Shown here: piece after piece, positions 22,411-32,568 of the stretch
Numbering within the stretch: position 1 is the stretch's first letter
Layout of the letters: each line of letters begins with the position of its first letter
Assembly (NCBI GenBank): GCA_032164295.1
Contig: JAJHTX010000009.1
Location: 372,001-436,000, forward strand
Length of the DNA: 64,000 nucleotides
Direction of reading: 5' to 3'
Origin: Inonotus obliquus
Lineage: Eukaryota; Basidiomycota; Agaricomycetes; Hymenochaetales; Hymenochaetaceae
Translations under genes and position numbers: made by a program
The notes under the pieces: model-generated
What the model was told of the DNA's origin: nothing
Databases searched by the model: none
Seen by the model: only the letters and a program-made list of their open reading frames with translations

Positions 22411-23520
22411 ATGGCATTCCGCCCCCTCTCCCTCCCAGGCAGTGTCTGCTTGATACTTGCTCTAGTCCTTCTTATCATCGTGACGATCTCGCTGCCCTCC
22501 TTCTCTGCAATGGACTTCGTCCGCGCTCATTCTGACGGCGACTTAAGCAGGGCGGATAACAATTCAATCAAGGAGCTTCGAGTGAGTTCTCCATTGATGC
22601 CCAGTGGTCGGAATTTACTAACTTCAAATTAGTTCGGTATCTGGTAAGACTTTCGGCGGGTTGACTTCTTGCGAAGGTATTCAAGCAGTGTTTAGGGCAG
22701 CTTGTTCGTATCTTGCGTCGAACGGTGACCGACATTGCACGCCAAAAGGTAGGTCAAAAGACTTCGGTGTTTCTCTTTTACTGTCTTTATTCTCGTCCGA
22801 AACTCGTATTGGAATCTCTTTGCTCGTATTCCGAACAAGAGCTTATGTTCCTCCGCCGAGACTGACGTTGTTATCCAGGCCACGGGTACATTGCTGGGGT
22901 ATCCTCTCCCACCACGGGAGAAATCACACTCATAGGATCTAGCTGGACCCGGGGACTCGCAATTCACCCGGCAGGTAAGCGAAGTTCTGATGCTACCGTC
23001 ATGGGCGCGTTGCTAATAAGCTTTTTCCCTCCCACCCTGAACCACTTGGTCCAATGATGGTAATATGATGCGCTTATTTACCTCCTTATGGACCGCATTG
23101 TTCAACTACCACAGCTTTGATTGTGACGTTCATAGCTGCAGTGTCTTCGTTCGTGGCCCCGGTGATAGTCACTCTCGTTTCTACGTTCATCGCAACCTTC
23201 CTCACGCTTACCGCCTTTGCATGCGACATTGCATTGCTTGCATACGTGAGGAAGAGGTTCGGAGAAGTGGAAGGCGCGCGTGTTAAAACAAATACTGCTC
23301 CCGGTAATTCTTCGCAGTAAATTTCTTATGGCCTGGAATGTTTACTGATGTGGAACCTCCTCTTGTAGCATTTTGGCTTACATTCGTCTCGCTGATACTC
23401 CTGTTTGTATCAAGCGGCTTGTTCTTGTTCGGAAGACGCCGCGAGGGTGTAAAAACTGATGATGGCTCGTATTCGTTGACGAGCACGTCATTCTGGAGGC
23501 GTTTGCGTCGCATATATTGA
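22411..23520 (+). CDS. RIM9: SUR7/PalI (RIM9-like) four-TM membrane protein
   Basis: PalI/Rim9 proteins help the Rim21/PalH sensor report ambient alkaline pH; the wider SUR7 family sits in plasma-membrane microdomains. Six exons: 22411-22581, 22633-22643, 22696-22748, 22879-22974, 23115-23303 and 23369-23520, total 672 nt giving 223 residues. TM1 is SVCLILALVLLIIVTISLP. The extracellular loop holds RFGIWAACS with two later cysteines and GHGYIAG, then ITLIGSSWTRGLAIHPA, the family signature. TM2-TM4 follow (LIVTFIAAVSSFVAPVI, TFIATFLTLTAFACDIALLA and FWLTFVSLILLFVSSGLFLF). The tail is short and basic. Exon 2 is only 11 nt. Which family member it is (RIM9, DCV1 or PUN1 type) cannot be settled by eye. 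Confidence 0.85.
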
Positions 23521-24179
23521 AAGAGCAGGGGTTATCGCTCTTAGCCAGTAAGACTGGCATGGTTGCGTGCTCTTGATGCCATTGGGACTTTGAAGGTCGT
23601 TTAGACCATCAGGTTTTTTCGTCCGAGTCATCTTGAATATTCTCGGGCTCTATTTCCTCTTTCAGTTCCGGTCCCCGGTTTGTCTTCTTTCGTGGAGTAG
23701 AGTGCTTTGGTGATTATTAATGGGCAATTATACCAAGTATCAGTGCTGTCTGGGGATCTGGTTTTTCCTGATGATCCTGTCGGCTTTATTTATTCGAGTT
23801 TCCTCTGTGCACTCATCGTTCTCAATGTGTTACGTATTTCATATTGATTAGCAGCAATATATCCCTGGATCCGAAAAGAACAGGAGAAAGCAGGCAACAA
23901 GAGTGGTCAGTTCAAGGTACTATTTCACTTCACCTATGTCAATCCGTCTCGGTGAATGTCTTGAACTCCCCGTCTAAAGATATAGGTGTAATGCTCAGAG
24001 GACCAACAAATCTAATCTTGAGTACTCCATTATGCTTTGCGCTTCTTGCACTTGGGCTGCTCTTTTCATTTGTCCGCCTATATTTTGTATTTCCAGCTCT
24101 GCCTTCGTGATTCAACTCCTTCCACATACGCAAGGAGACGCTGCAAGTGAGAAACGTCAAGATATTTCTCCAGGATTTG
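23521..24179. other. Downstream of RIM9-like gene, nothing assigned
   Basis: There is a plus-strand frame at 23844-24110 that ends in a hydrophobic run, but it has no ATG context or splice partners that convince me. I see no repeat or RNA. Confidence 0.35.
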
Positions 24180-25010
24180 TCATCCTATATGGACGGCGGG
24201 AGGTAAGAGCCAGTGAGACGAAGTGGGATTATGAGAAAGGAATAAGATGCCAGGCGATGTGGCTTTTGCACCAGTGGCGCTATAGTCTTCGACGCCCCGG
24301 ATGCTAATCGTGCTGTATCATCAGTTCCACTCGGCAATCGTCGCTGCTGCTGCCAAGGCTCACTATACCTACCAACGTAACTAGAATAGGTTCTCAACTG
24401 AGACCTATGCGAAGAGACCAGGGAGGCGACAAAGTTGCAGATCACGAACACAATAAAATCAAAATCATAGATCCGGTCTGCGAGTAGTGGGACAACCAGC
24501 TGTCCGAGATGAACTGCGGCAGGAGTTGAGTCCATGATATCTATTACGCGTGTGTGATGGTAACCATGATTTTTAAACGTTGCTGCATGTTAAGAAGAGA
24601 ACAAGTTGGAGATCAAAATCGCATCCATGAGCTATGAGACTGTACGTACCGACAAACATCAAGATCATGAATGCTAAATCGATGGTTCTCACGTTTATTG
24701 TTCGAAATTACCTGTGTTGGCGGTGCAGCGCATGATACGCCCTGCCTCCTTGTATTGGAGCAAAAGCAATAACATTACTGGAATAGGCTCGATTGCATAA
24801 CAGGCCAAAAGGTTTGAGTCGAACTACTTCTAACAACTTGAAACACATAGCCGTAGTATCATTACCTACGTTGTCGTCCACGACGAAGATGAAGCTGCTC
24901 GCTCTCACCGTTTCAGGACTAGCAATTTTGCAAAGTACTCTTCCAAAGCATGTTTAACTTGATAGTTCATGATCATAAGCAGGCGCGCTTTCGCAGACAA
25001 CGGCTTTAGA
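24180..25010 (-). CDS. Candidate multi-TM membrane protein (weak)
   Basis: On the minus strand, pieces join in phase: RTIDLAFMILMFV, a GT-AG intron of about 60 bp, then ATFKNHGYHHTRVIDIM, then HLGQLVVPLLADRIYDFDFI followed by VFVICNFVASLV. This resembles one region of a large family of uncharacterised basidiomycete seven-TM proteins, where a hydrophobic helix is followed by a short basic cytoplasmic loop and the next helix. The N-terminal part (a possible ATG near 25003, MSKAVVCESAPAYDHEL) and the C-terminal exons could not be resolved. It may be a degraded copy. Confidence 0.3.
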
Positions 25011-25352
25011 CATCTTCCATGCGTCTCTGGCTGGGAGTGGCGCAGAGATGCAAACAGAGTTACTAGCTAGACTTGAGGCAGTCGGGAGACAAAAATATAA
25101 TATGATCTCGTCATCTCGGATATATCCGATTCGGAGTTATCACTGAACCTTGCTACAGGCAGAATTCCACTGGCAGAACTTCAACCAACCTGACTCTTTC
25201 TCAAACAAAAGCCGAGTCATCAAGTATTTAGTCAGAAAATTAACAGGAATCACAGGCCAGACTACTATCTCTTATACATAACCCGCGAGAATGGCAAGAA
25301 ACTCGTTTCGGAGGGCTCTCGACTGGGTCGTTTCCCATAATCCATCAGTCAT

Positions 25353-26262
25353 CGGAGAAGATCCAGAGTTGCTCGAGAGCACCAGTGTCATCATGAAGTT
25401 CCAGTTGGTGATTTATATCCTGCAACAAAGGTGTGAGAACTATTCTTCCGATACATCAGATAGTACGGTATCGGGCGCTTGCCTTGCTCACGTCGGTCGC
25501 GACGAGTGTTCCATTAGGGTTGAAAGCACTCTCGAATGGAGCAATCCTGATTATTCCAAACGTTAATGTTGAAGATCCGACAAGAAGCTTTCGGTAACTC
25601 GTACTTGTAAATGGATGGCATATTGGCAATGCTGACGAGTTTCCACGCCTGCGGCTGACCACCATGAACAAGCTTGTTCGTCTAAGACCAGCTATATTAG
25701 ATTATTCCTTACAGAAACAGCGGAGCGCATACCTTCGGGTCGACGCGGAGGTAACCACCGCGACTATCAATCACGGCGCCGGCACTAGGGTTGCTTTGGA
25801 TCATAGAAAGGACCTGGAGTGTGAAAACCGTTGCACCATCACTTGAAGGATAAGTCAAGTACTTCCACTTGCGATATGTTAAACATGAGCTTGAACTCCA
25901 AGGTCCAAGGCGAAAGCAGGGACTCACAATCAGTTGGGCAGCACATTTACGATCTCGTCCCAAGTAGTAACAGGGTTTTGATCCTTTGTGGCACTGGAAG
26001 GATTGTGGAGGAAGTGGCGATAAGCAAGGTTTACAACCGTGTAGTTTCTCCCGCTGACGGGAGCCACAGGGCTGAGAGCAAGAGAGGTGAAATTGAGACC
26101 AGCAAGCGACATTTCGCGAAGATAATGAGGAATGCAAGAGTGGTCCTGAATAACTCTCGAGGGTGACTCTGAAGCTAGAAATCTCTTCGACAAGGTAGGC
26201 TTTAATACCTTTTCGAATCGTGATGACTCTAACGGCTTGCGTACGCAATTTCCGCAACACAT
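25353..26262 (-). CDS. Candidate unrecognised gene, minus strand
   Basis: An open exon from the ATG at 26262 contains GLNFTSLALSPVAPVSGRNY and ends at TTWDEI. A GT-AG intron then joins to WKYLTYPSSDGATVFTLQVL, followed by GAVIDSRGGYLRVDPK. A further intron leads to an exon holding GGQPQAWKLVSIANMPSIY, and a frame with GIIRIAPFESAFNPNGTLVA continues to a possible end at 25353. The frame inside the last large exon is ambiguous: two frames both look coding, which may mean a frameshift or a missed intron. I do not recognise the family. The coordinates are approximate. Confidence 0.35.
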
Positions 26263-27457
26263 CCTTGGGAAACCGATCAGCTGCTATCGAATTTGCAACA
26301 GACGGTCATAAGAGTACGCTGTGTTCCACGTCATCTAATGTCTGGCAGATGGGACTAGTAAACCAGCAGGACGAGTGTCACAATGCTCACTGTCAGTGAT
26401 TCTGTTGCTATTGCTCAGTTGCGTAACTGAGGACCTGTATGGTGCACTCACTTGGGTGTACTCCGCCTAAGTCTCGACATCATCAGTGGAATACCGCATT
26501 GTCCCGGGCTCTCTGGGATGGGATTGCTAATGGCACGCAACAATGTGGGGGTGAATATGGGGTGCAGTATTCCGTACCAGTTGGGTGCTAACTTTGTGCG
26601 CTTAGGAGGCAGTGAGCAGTGGCGCATGAACGGCGTGATGGGACTGATGGTGGGGTGATCCTCCCCGCAAATCTTGTTCCTATACGTGGCCGAATCACAA
26701 TGAAAACTTGAAATGCAAGATTGCAAAACTTCGGGAACTGAAGAATGGATCGACACTTGTCTTGTACGATTCCGGCGCTTACTCGTGGCAATGGGAAGGT
26801 CAACGCAAGCTCAAGATGATGTGCCATAAACACTTATGCCTCATGTCCAACATTTCTGCCGCAGATAGCAAGTATCAGCGACAAAGAAAGAATGGGATGG
26901 CACGATTTTTTCGGGTCCAAGGAGTGGAGCCGCAAGAAGAAGGAAGAGACTCGGGATAACTGACATCCTTATTCTTTCAAGTTGTATCTGCCGTCATCCG
27001 TAAGCAACATTACTGCAAGCACCAGGTGCAAGTGTAGATAGGTGGAGCTCTCAATCTCTCTGCCGATCAAGAAATTCTTACCAGCCTTTAATCCCGAAGT
27101 GACCTTCGAGAGTGATTCATGATAGCCGTGAACATATTACCTGAGCTAGAAACGCACCAACGTTTATCTTCTTGAGTTAAAGAGCAGTAAGAGCTCAAAG
27201 TATAGCCGACCTCACCTCCTTAAAGAATCTCAACGGACACGGTCAGAGTACCCGGTACCTTCCCGGTAAAGTAGGACACGAGCTTTAGTGAATGCATTTC
27301 GATTCGTTTGCTTGATACAATGTGCCTATATATATGCCGTACAAATGTGCGTTGATTACCAGTGAGGAAACAAAAAAGACCTGAACTATTAGCACATATT
27401 ATGTGAGCAAGGAGAACAAAATAGCAGGAAGAGAATAACTCACGGATAAAAGGGCAT
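26263..27457. other. Intergenic stretch between candidate gene and Lon
   Basis: Open frames at 26452-26658 and 26708-26959 (plus) overlap minus-strand frames and lack recognisable motifs. The region near 27250-27457 is the 3' flank of the Lon gene. Nothing is assigned. Confidence 0.4.
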
Positions 27458-30400
27458 TTAAAGCCTACTCTCTACCAACATGCTTCCACCGCGAGCACCC
27501 ATCCGCCACACTAACACACCCTTGCCGAACGCCGCATCTAGTGCTTCCTCGACCGTACGCACAAACACGACGTCCAGCACATCCCTCACTTCTTGCGGAA
27601 CGTCGTGCTCGACATCCTTTTGATTGGATTCGGGAAGTATCACCTTCGTGATATTTGCACGATGTGCACCGAGGACCTGTGACACGCGATTTAGTTGCGT
27701 GAATGCATAGTGGAAGGAGGAAGAATCTGCTGACAGACCTTCTCTTTTATCCCGCCCACAGGAGTTACCCGCCCTCGCAGTGTGATTTCACCCGTCATCG
27801 CGACATTTGCGGGTACAAGTGCGCCAGTGAGTAATGAAACGAGTGCACATGTCTAAAACAAAACAAGCCAGAAACCAGGAGTGAACGATAAGCATCAGGA
27901 AACCGCTAGATCAAAAGCCCAGGAAAGTGACTGACCATGGCGACACCGGCGCTCGGCCCATCCTTCTTCTGCGCTCCTGCTGGTAGATGAAGATGGATAT
28001 CAATCGGATCCGGGACTTTAAGAGGGTCTTGCGCAGGTGAACTCGTGATGTTCAGGATATACGCGTTTGTCTTTACCCAGCTAAGTGCGAGTTCTCCGCT
28101 TTCTTTGATAACCTGTTACGTGTATGCAGTCATCCATTCGTTACAAACACGGTAAGGCGGGCAAAAGGTTGCCTACCTCGCCCAGTGATCCAGTCAGCTT
28201 GAGTTGTCCAGAGCCGGGTACAGCAGTCGTCTCCACCGGAAGTATGCCGCCTTCTCCTAAACCAGTGACAACGAGACCATAGACAACTCCTCTTCTCGCT
28301 TCCCTCTCCTTCTCCTCTCCATCACTCCTCGGGACACCTAATATGTCTTCCAAATCTTTCTCTTCCACCATCGGGTTATACCTACTCTCTTTCTTATTGT
28401 CTACCGCCTCTGCCCAAGCAACCGCTTTAGCACGGACTACCGCTCCAATTGCACGCTCCAAGCTACGGACGCCCGCTTCGCGTGTATACTGCGTAACAAT
28501 CATATCCAATACCTTGTCATTGATTTCAACGCGAGATGCATCGAGCGCATTTGCTGTCAGCTGCTTCGGAAGGAGAAACCGGTGTGCAATGTGCGCCTTC
28601 TCGGCATGCGTGTATCCTGCGAGGTGCACAATTTCACATCGGTCCAGCAACGGAGCAGATATGGTATCGAGGGTGTTAGCAGTACAGATAAACAATACCT
28701 GGCTGAGATCGATGGGTACGTTAATGTAGTGGTCCTAAAGTTTCATGCAGGTTTAATCAAGAAAGATGCGATCGAGAGGAACATCGTACATTAAATGTAT
28801 GGTTTTGTTCCGGATCCAAGACCTCCAACAGAGCCGATCCCACATCCCCATGATAATTGCTCGGCCCGACTTTATCAATTTCATCCCTGTCAAAGAGCAA
28901 CGAAAGATAAGTACCGAAGCGACGGAACACCAAGAGATAGGATACGGACAGTAATAAGACTGGATCGAGACGACCGGCTTTCCTGAGTGCCTGGGCTATC
29001 AGTCCGGGACCGCTTCCCACGTACGTCCGCCTGTGGCCTCGAATTTCGGCTTCATCACGCACGCCACCCAGCGAGATCCTCTGGAACGGTCGACCGAGAG
29101 CTCGTGCAATGGACTGTCCAAGTGAAGTTTTGCCCGTGCCGGGAGGACCAACAAACCTGAATCGAGTAAATTTATAAGCTGAAGCAGATACCAAGTCTTG
29201 CATTTCAAGGTAAGGTACATACAAGAGTATCGGACCTTTGACGGTATTTCTTGATCTCTTTCTCGGGGTCTCTGTTTCCAGAGTAGGTCGTTCGGCAGTT
29301 TCTGCTTTCGGTTGTTTGTTTAATTTGGATCTGACAACAGGCGCCTTGGAGTGTTCAGCTAACTCGGCATGCCCCTTCGCTTCCTTGCCTTCTTCCGCCT
29401 TGAGCTCTGCGTCTGCAGCTAGCTGATGCAGCCTGATGACAGCCAGATATTCAATAAGGCGCCGCTTTACTTTGTCCAAGCCATAGTGATCCGCATCCAG
29501 CTGCTCTCTGGCGCGGGGGATGAAACCACGATCTCTGATGGCCTTCATGCCCTCAGACAGCTCTGCGTTCTCTCTCGGCCATGGAAGGGAAGTCAGCCAT
29601 TCGAGCTAAAATAAAGGAATGATATATAAATATGGTTGATTCAACGAAATAGAGATGAGACAGACATAATTTCGGATGACGGCACTATCCGCAAACTGCT
29701 GAGGCATACGCCTGAGACGACGCCATTCACGAACGGCCATTTTGCGCTCTTCGGAGCCGCGTACCATGGCCTCGACGCGCTTCTTGATATCCGACATGTC
29801 ATCACCCGCAGCGTCTTCTCCCTCCAGGTCTCCTGCTCCTCCTTCAAGGAGGTTAGATCCGGAATTGTCGCCTTCGAGCGCGGCCAGTTCGCGCTGAATG
29901 GCGGCCAGCTGCTGGCGCAGAATAAATTCCTTCTGCTGCTTCGAGAGTGACTCATCAACCGCATTGGCAATCTTCTGAGATACCTCCGACATCGCCATCT
30001 GTTTGTTGAAGAGCTCCGCAGCGCGCACGAGACGCTCGTCTGTATTGTACAATGATAGGAAAGCTGCAACGAAAGGGGCGTAACGTTACTCGCATGGCAT
30101 GACATAAAGGAATATTATGCAACATACCTAGACGATCTTCGTAATCCGCTACGACACTTCCAACCATAACATCGGCAAGTATACCTAGCCTCTCCTCGGA
30201 TGCTTCCTCTACCATCATCGCAAGGCGTGTCCAAGCGGTTCGACGGGGACCCTTTACTGCATTTGTGTCTTGAACCAGACGATCAAGTAGCTTGAATGCA
30301 GCGCTTTTGAAGATGGTGATTGTCTTTTCCTTTGCGGCGGAATCAATCGGCGGATACTCGATAGGATGGTACACTAATGTATTCAGTTCATCCACATTAG

Positions 30401-30728
30401 ATGCGAAAGCCTTTGCTAGTCGAACGCGCCTAATTCCGCGAAAGGTGATCATGTATCTGTTCATTCGGCTCAGAGGAGACGGACGGGCGACGCGCGTGAT
30501 CTCCGACGCACATCCCCAGATGTTCAGCTTTACAATCTCATCTTTACTTCCTTCGGATTTCTCTCTGACAACTGGGACTGCTGCAACGACTAACGAGCCA
30601 TTACTGGTGGAATCGGTAACAACCGCAATGATCCGGCGACCTAACTCTGCGTTAAGGGTAAGAGATACGCTAACACCGGGTAAAATTACCGTTGGGTATG
30701 GTAAAGGGACGATGGGTAGCTTCGGCAT
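27458..30728 (-). CDS. LONP2: Peroxisomal Lon protease (ATP-dependent Ser-Lys protease)
   Basis: Lon unfolds and degrades damaged matrix proteins. The N-terminus ([20 protein letters not shown]) has no mitochondrial presequence, and the C-terminus is ESRL, a peroxisomal PTS1-type SRL tripeptide, so this is the peroxisomal form. Domains in order are the LON substrate-binding domain, a helical coiled region ([20 protein letters not shown]), then the AAA+ domain. The AAA+ domain has Walker [21 protein letters not shown] and Walker B VLLLDEIDKVG, the latter split by an intron. The protease domain has the catalytic Ser in [10 protein letters not shown] and the Lys in GGIKEK. About nine introns fit. 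A charged insert of about 50 residues ([19 protein letters not shown] and following, ending RKRSRN) lies just before the Walker A strand. A GTCACGTG E-box lies upstream near 30848. Confidence 0.95.
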
Positions 30729-31090
30729 GGTGGTGGCAGGACGACAACGTAGGGGAGAGGAAGGGAGGAAGGATTCGAGTCGAGGAAGGGAAGCGGAGCG
30801 GAGATAGAGTTGTATGTATGTATTATATAATCATGCATATGATTTCCGTCACGTGCAGGAATGTCTCGCCCCTCATCAAACAGTTGCATGGATGATCCAT
30901 CATAGATAGACAAGTAATTTGAAAAACAATGAGGAATGATGCATTATTTGCTATACGCAACAGTAAGCTGATGTCTTGATTTCTACGAGTACATGATTGT
31001 TTCAACATGAAAGAATTGTCCCCTGATCGATAAAATAATGCATGAAGCAGAACTTCGTAACAGTTGTAACAGTTAGCGGACAACCGTTAT
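30729..31090. other. Lon promoter and TFIIE-beta 3' flank
   Basis: This is AT-rich intergenic DNA. A GTCACGTG motif lies around 30848-30855, about 120 bp upstream of the Lon start codon. No gene is seen. Confidence 0.4.
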
Positions 31091-32237
31091 TCAGTTCGTC
31101 GGTGTATAGTCCTTCGACAGATCAATGTCACCCCTGAGATGCACGTTGGTAATGCGGACATGACGCTGGCGTGCCGCTGACTTCTTGCCCTTTTTCTTTG
31201 TTGGCAGTGCTTTCGGCACAACAGTCTCGCCCTCGGTAGCCTTCAGACCCTCTGTCATAGACAAGTAAGCAAAGAAGTAACGAGAGTGAGGGTCCGAACA
31301 CCCCACCTTGCGAAAGAGCTCTGAGAAGGTCCGCATCAGTAGGAACTTTGAGTTTATGCCATAAATCTCTGAATTCTGCCGTGTTATTAGCATTGGCATT
31401 TCTAGGGTAGATATTGAAACAGGGATGTACCTTGTTCGACAGGCATTCCACCCGTGCCTTCAATAGGCCTTATCTCATTCCAGAAGACCATCCGCATCTG
31501 CTGGTCTTTTGTAGTTCGTGTCACCAAAACTTCGCCCTCCGCTTCGAGTTCTTCAATCGCCAGCGGCGCATCTTTCCACGAGTCTTTTAACGCTCGGACG
31601 GACAGGCCACCACCTCGTCGCGTGTGGCGTTGTATTTCGGTTAGCAGTGCCGCTTTATTTCGGAACGTAAAGTCGTGCTATTATGGCAGTCAGACAAGAG
31701 GCACGAGAGTGGTACGTGAAGCATACACGATAGGAGTAGAGGTCCGTCTTGGCATCATGGATGACGCGGTCGTGAGCTTTGAAGCGTTGTAGCAGCGCCG
31801 GATTGCTGTCTAATGGCGTGTTTGTGACAATAGCGAGGTCCTGTAACCGCATCGGATTGCCATTGTGCTGATACAAACGATAAGTATGCATAAGCCTCCA
31901 CACTCAAGATGTGCTTACTTTAAGATGATCGACCGCGTAGACTATCTGAGTGTTGATGTCAGTGCCGGTGCCCGTGTCTGCCGGCTGGGAATAGACAATG
32001 TCTAGTGAAAGTCAAACGCTCAGTGCTCATGAACAATATAAGCTGTATAAGCTATTGACTTTGTTTTGGGCGCTTCTTCTTGTTTGAATCTGATGATGTT
32101 GACGACGTCGTGGCAGTGGCAGAACCCGCCGTCGAGCTGTTTCGAATAGAAACAGAGGGGTTTGAATGCCATGATGTGAATTCCTGGCGCTGCAGGGAGG
32201 ACTTGAAAGCAGCCGCATCACGCGCAAGAGCAGACAT
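31091..32237 (-). CDS. TFA2: Transcription initiation factor TFIIE beta subunit
   Basis: TFIIE beta, with TFIIE alpha, recruits and activates TFIIH at RNA polymerase II promoters. The start is the ATG at 32237 (MSALARDAAAFKSSLQRQEF); a longer frame upstream is probably 5' UTR. The N-terminus is Ser/Thr-rich followed by a KKKRPK basic patch. Winged-helix segments follow: DINTQIVYAVDHLK, then NPMRLQDLAIVTNTPLDSNP, then HDFTFRNKAALLTEIQRHTR. The C-terminal part has EGEVLVTRTTKDQQMRMVFW, EFRDLWHKLKVPTDADLL, and a basic tail with PTKKKGKKSAARQRHVRITN. The exons are separated by short GT-AG introns. It is divergent from PAN3. Confidence 0.93.
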
Positions 32238-32568
32238 TGGTACAGGGGAGAGCTTCAATTCTCGATGTTGAGGTACGATGGTGGCCCGGCTGTACTCGCT
32301 CGTCAACCTTGTTGGCGTTGAAGAAGACAGAAGGAGTGCGTGGCGATCTGTGTGCACCGTGTGTGACACGGATGCCCATTATTTATGTGACTCATTCTGT
32401 CATGCTCATTATGTCACGCTCACGAATGCCCCAAATGGCGGACAGAAATTAGCTCAAAGTATTTCTCAGCCATGCGTGGTTGACTCGTTGCTCGTCCTCT
32501 TTGCCACTTGCCACCACGCTTCCTGTGCGTGCTTGGGCTTAGGGTAGCGTATCGTTTTCTGCAGGGAT
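32238..32568. promoter_or_regulatory. Divergent promoter, TFIIE beta / PAN3
   Basis: 331 bp separate the two start codons. TGTGACAC and ATGTCACG elements recur (around 32366 and 32412), but no single strong motif stands out. Confidence 0.35.

Noticed and set aside
26452..26959. Plus-strand ORFs as small secreted proteins
   Set aside because: No signal peptide, no cysteine pattern, overlapping frames on both strands, and no splice support.
27458..30728. Mitochondrial Lon (PIM1)
   Set aside because: No presequence at the N-terminus and a PTS1-type SRL C-terminus point to the peroxisomal form.
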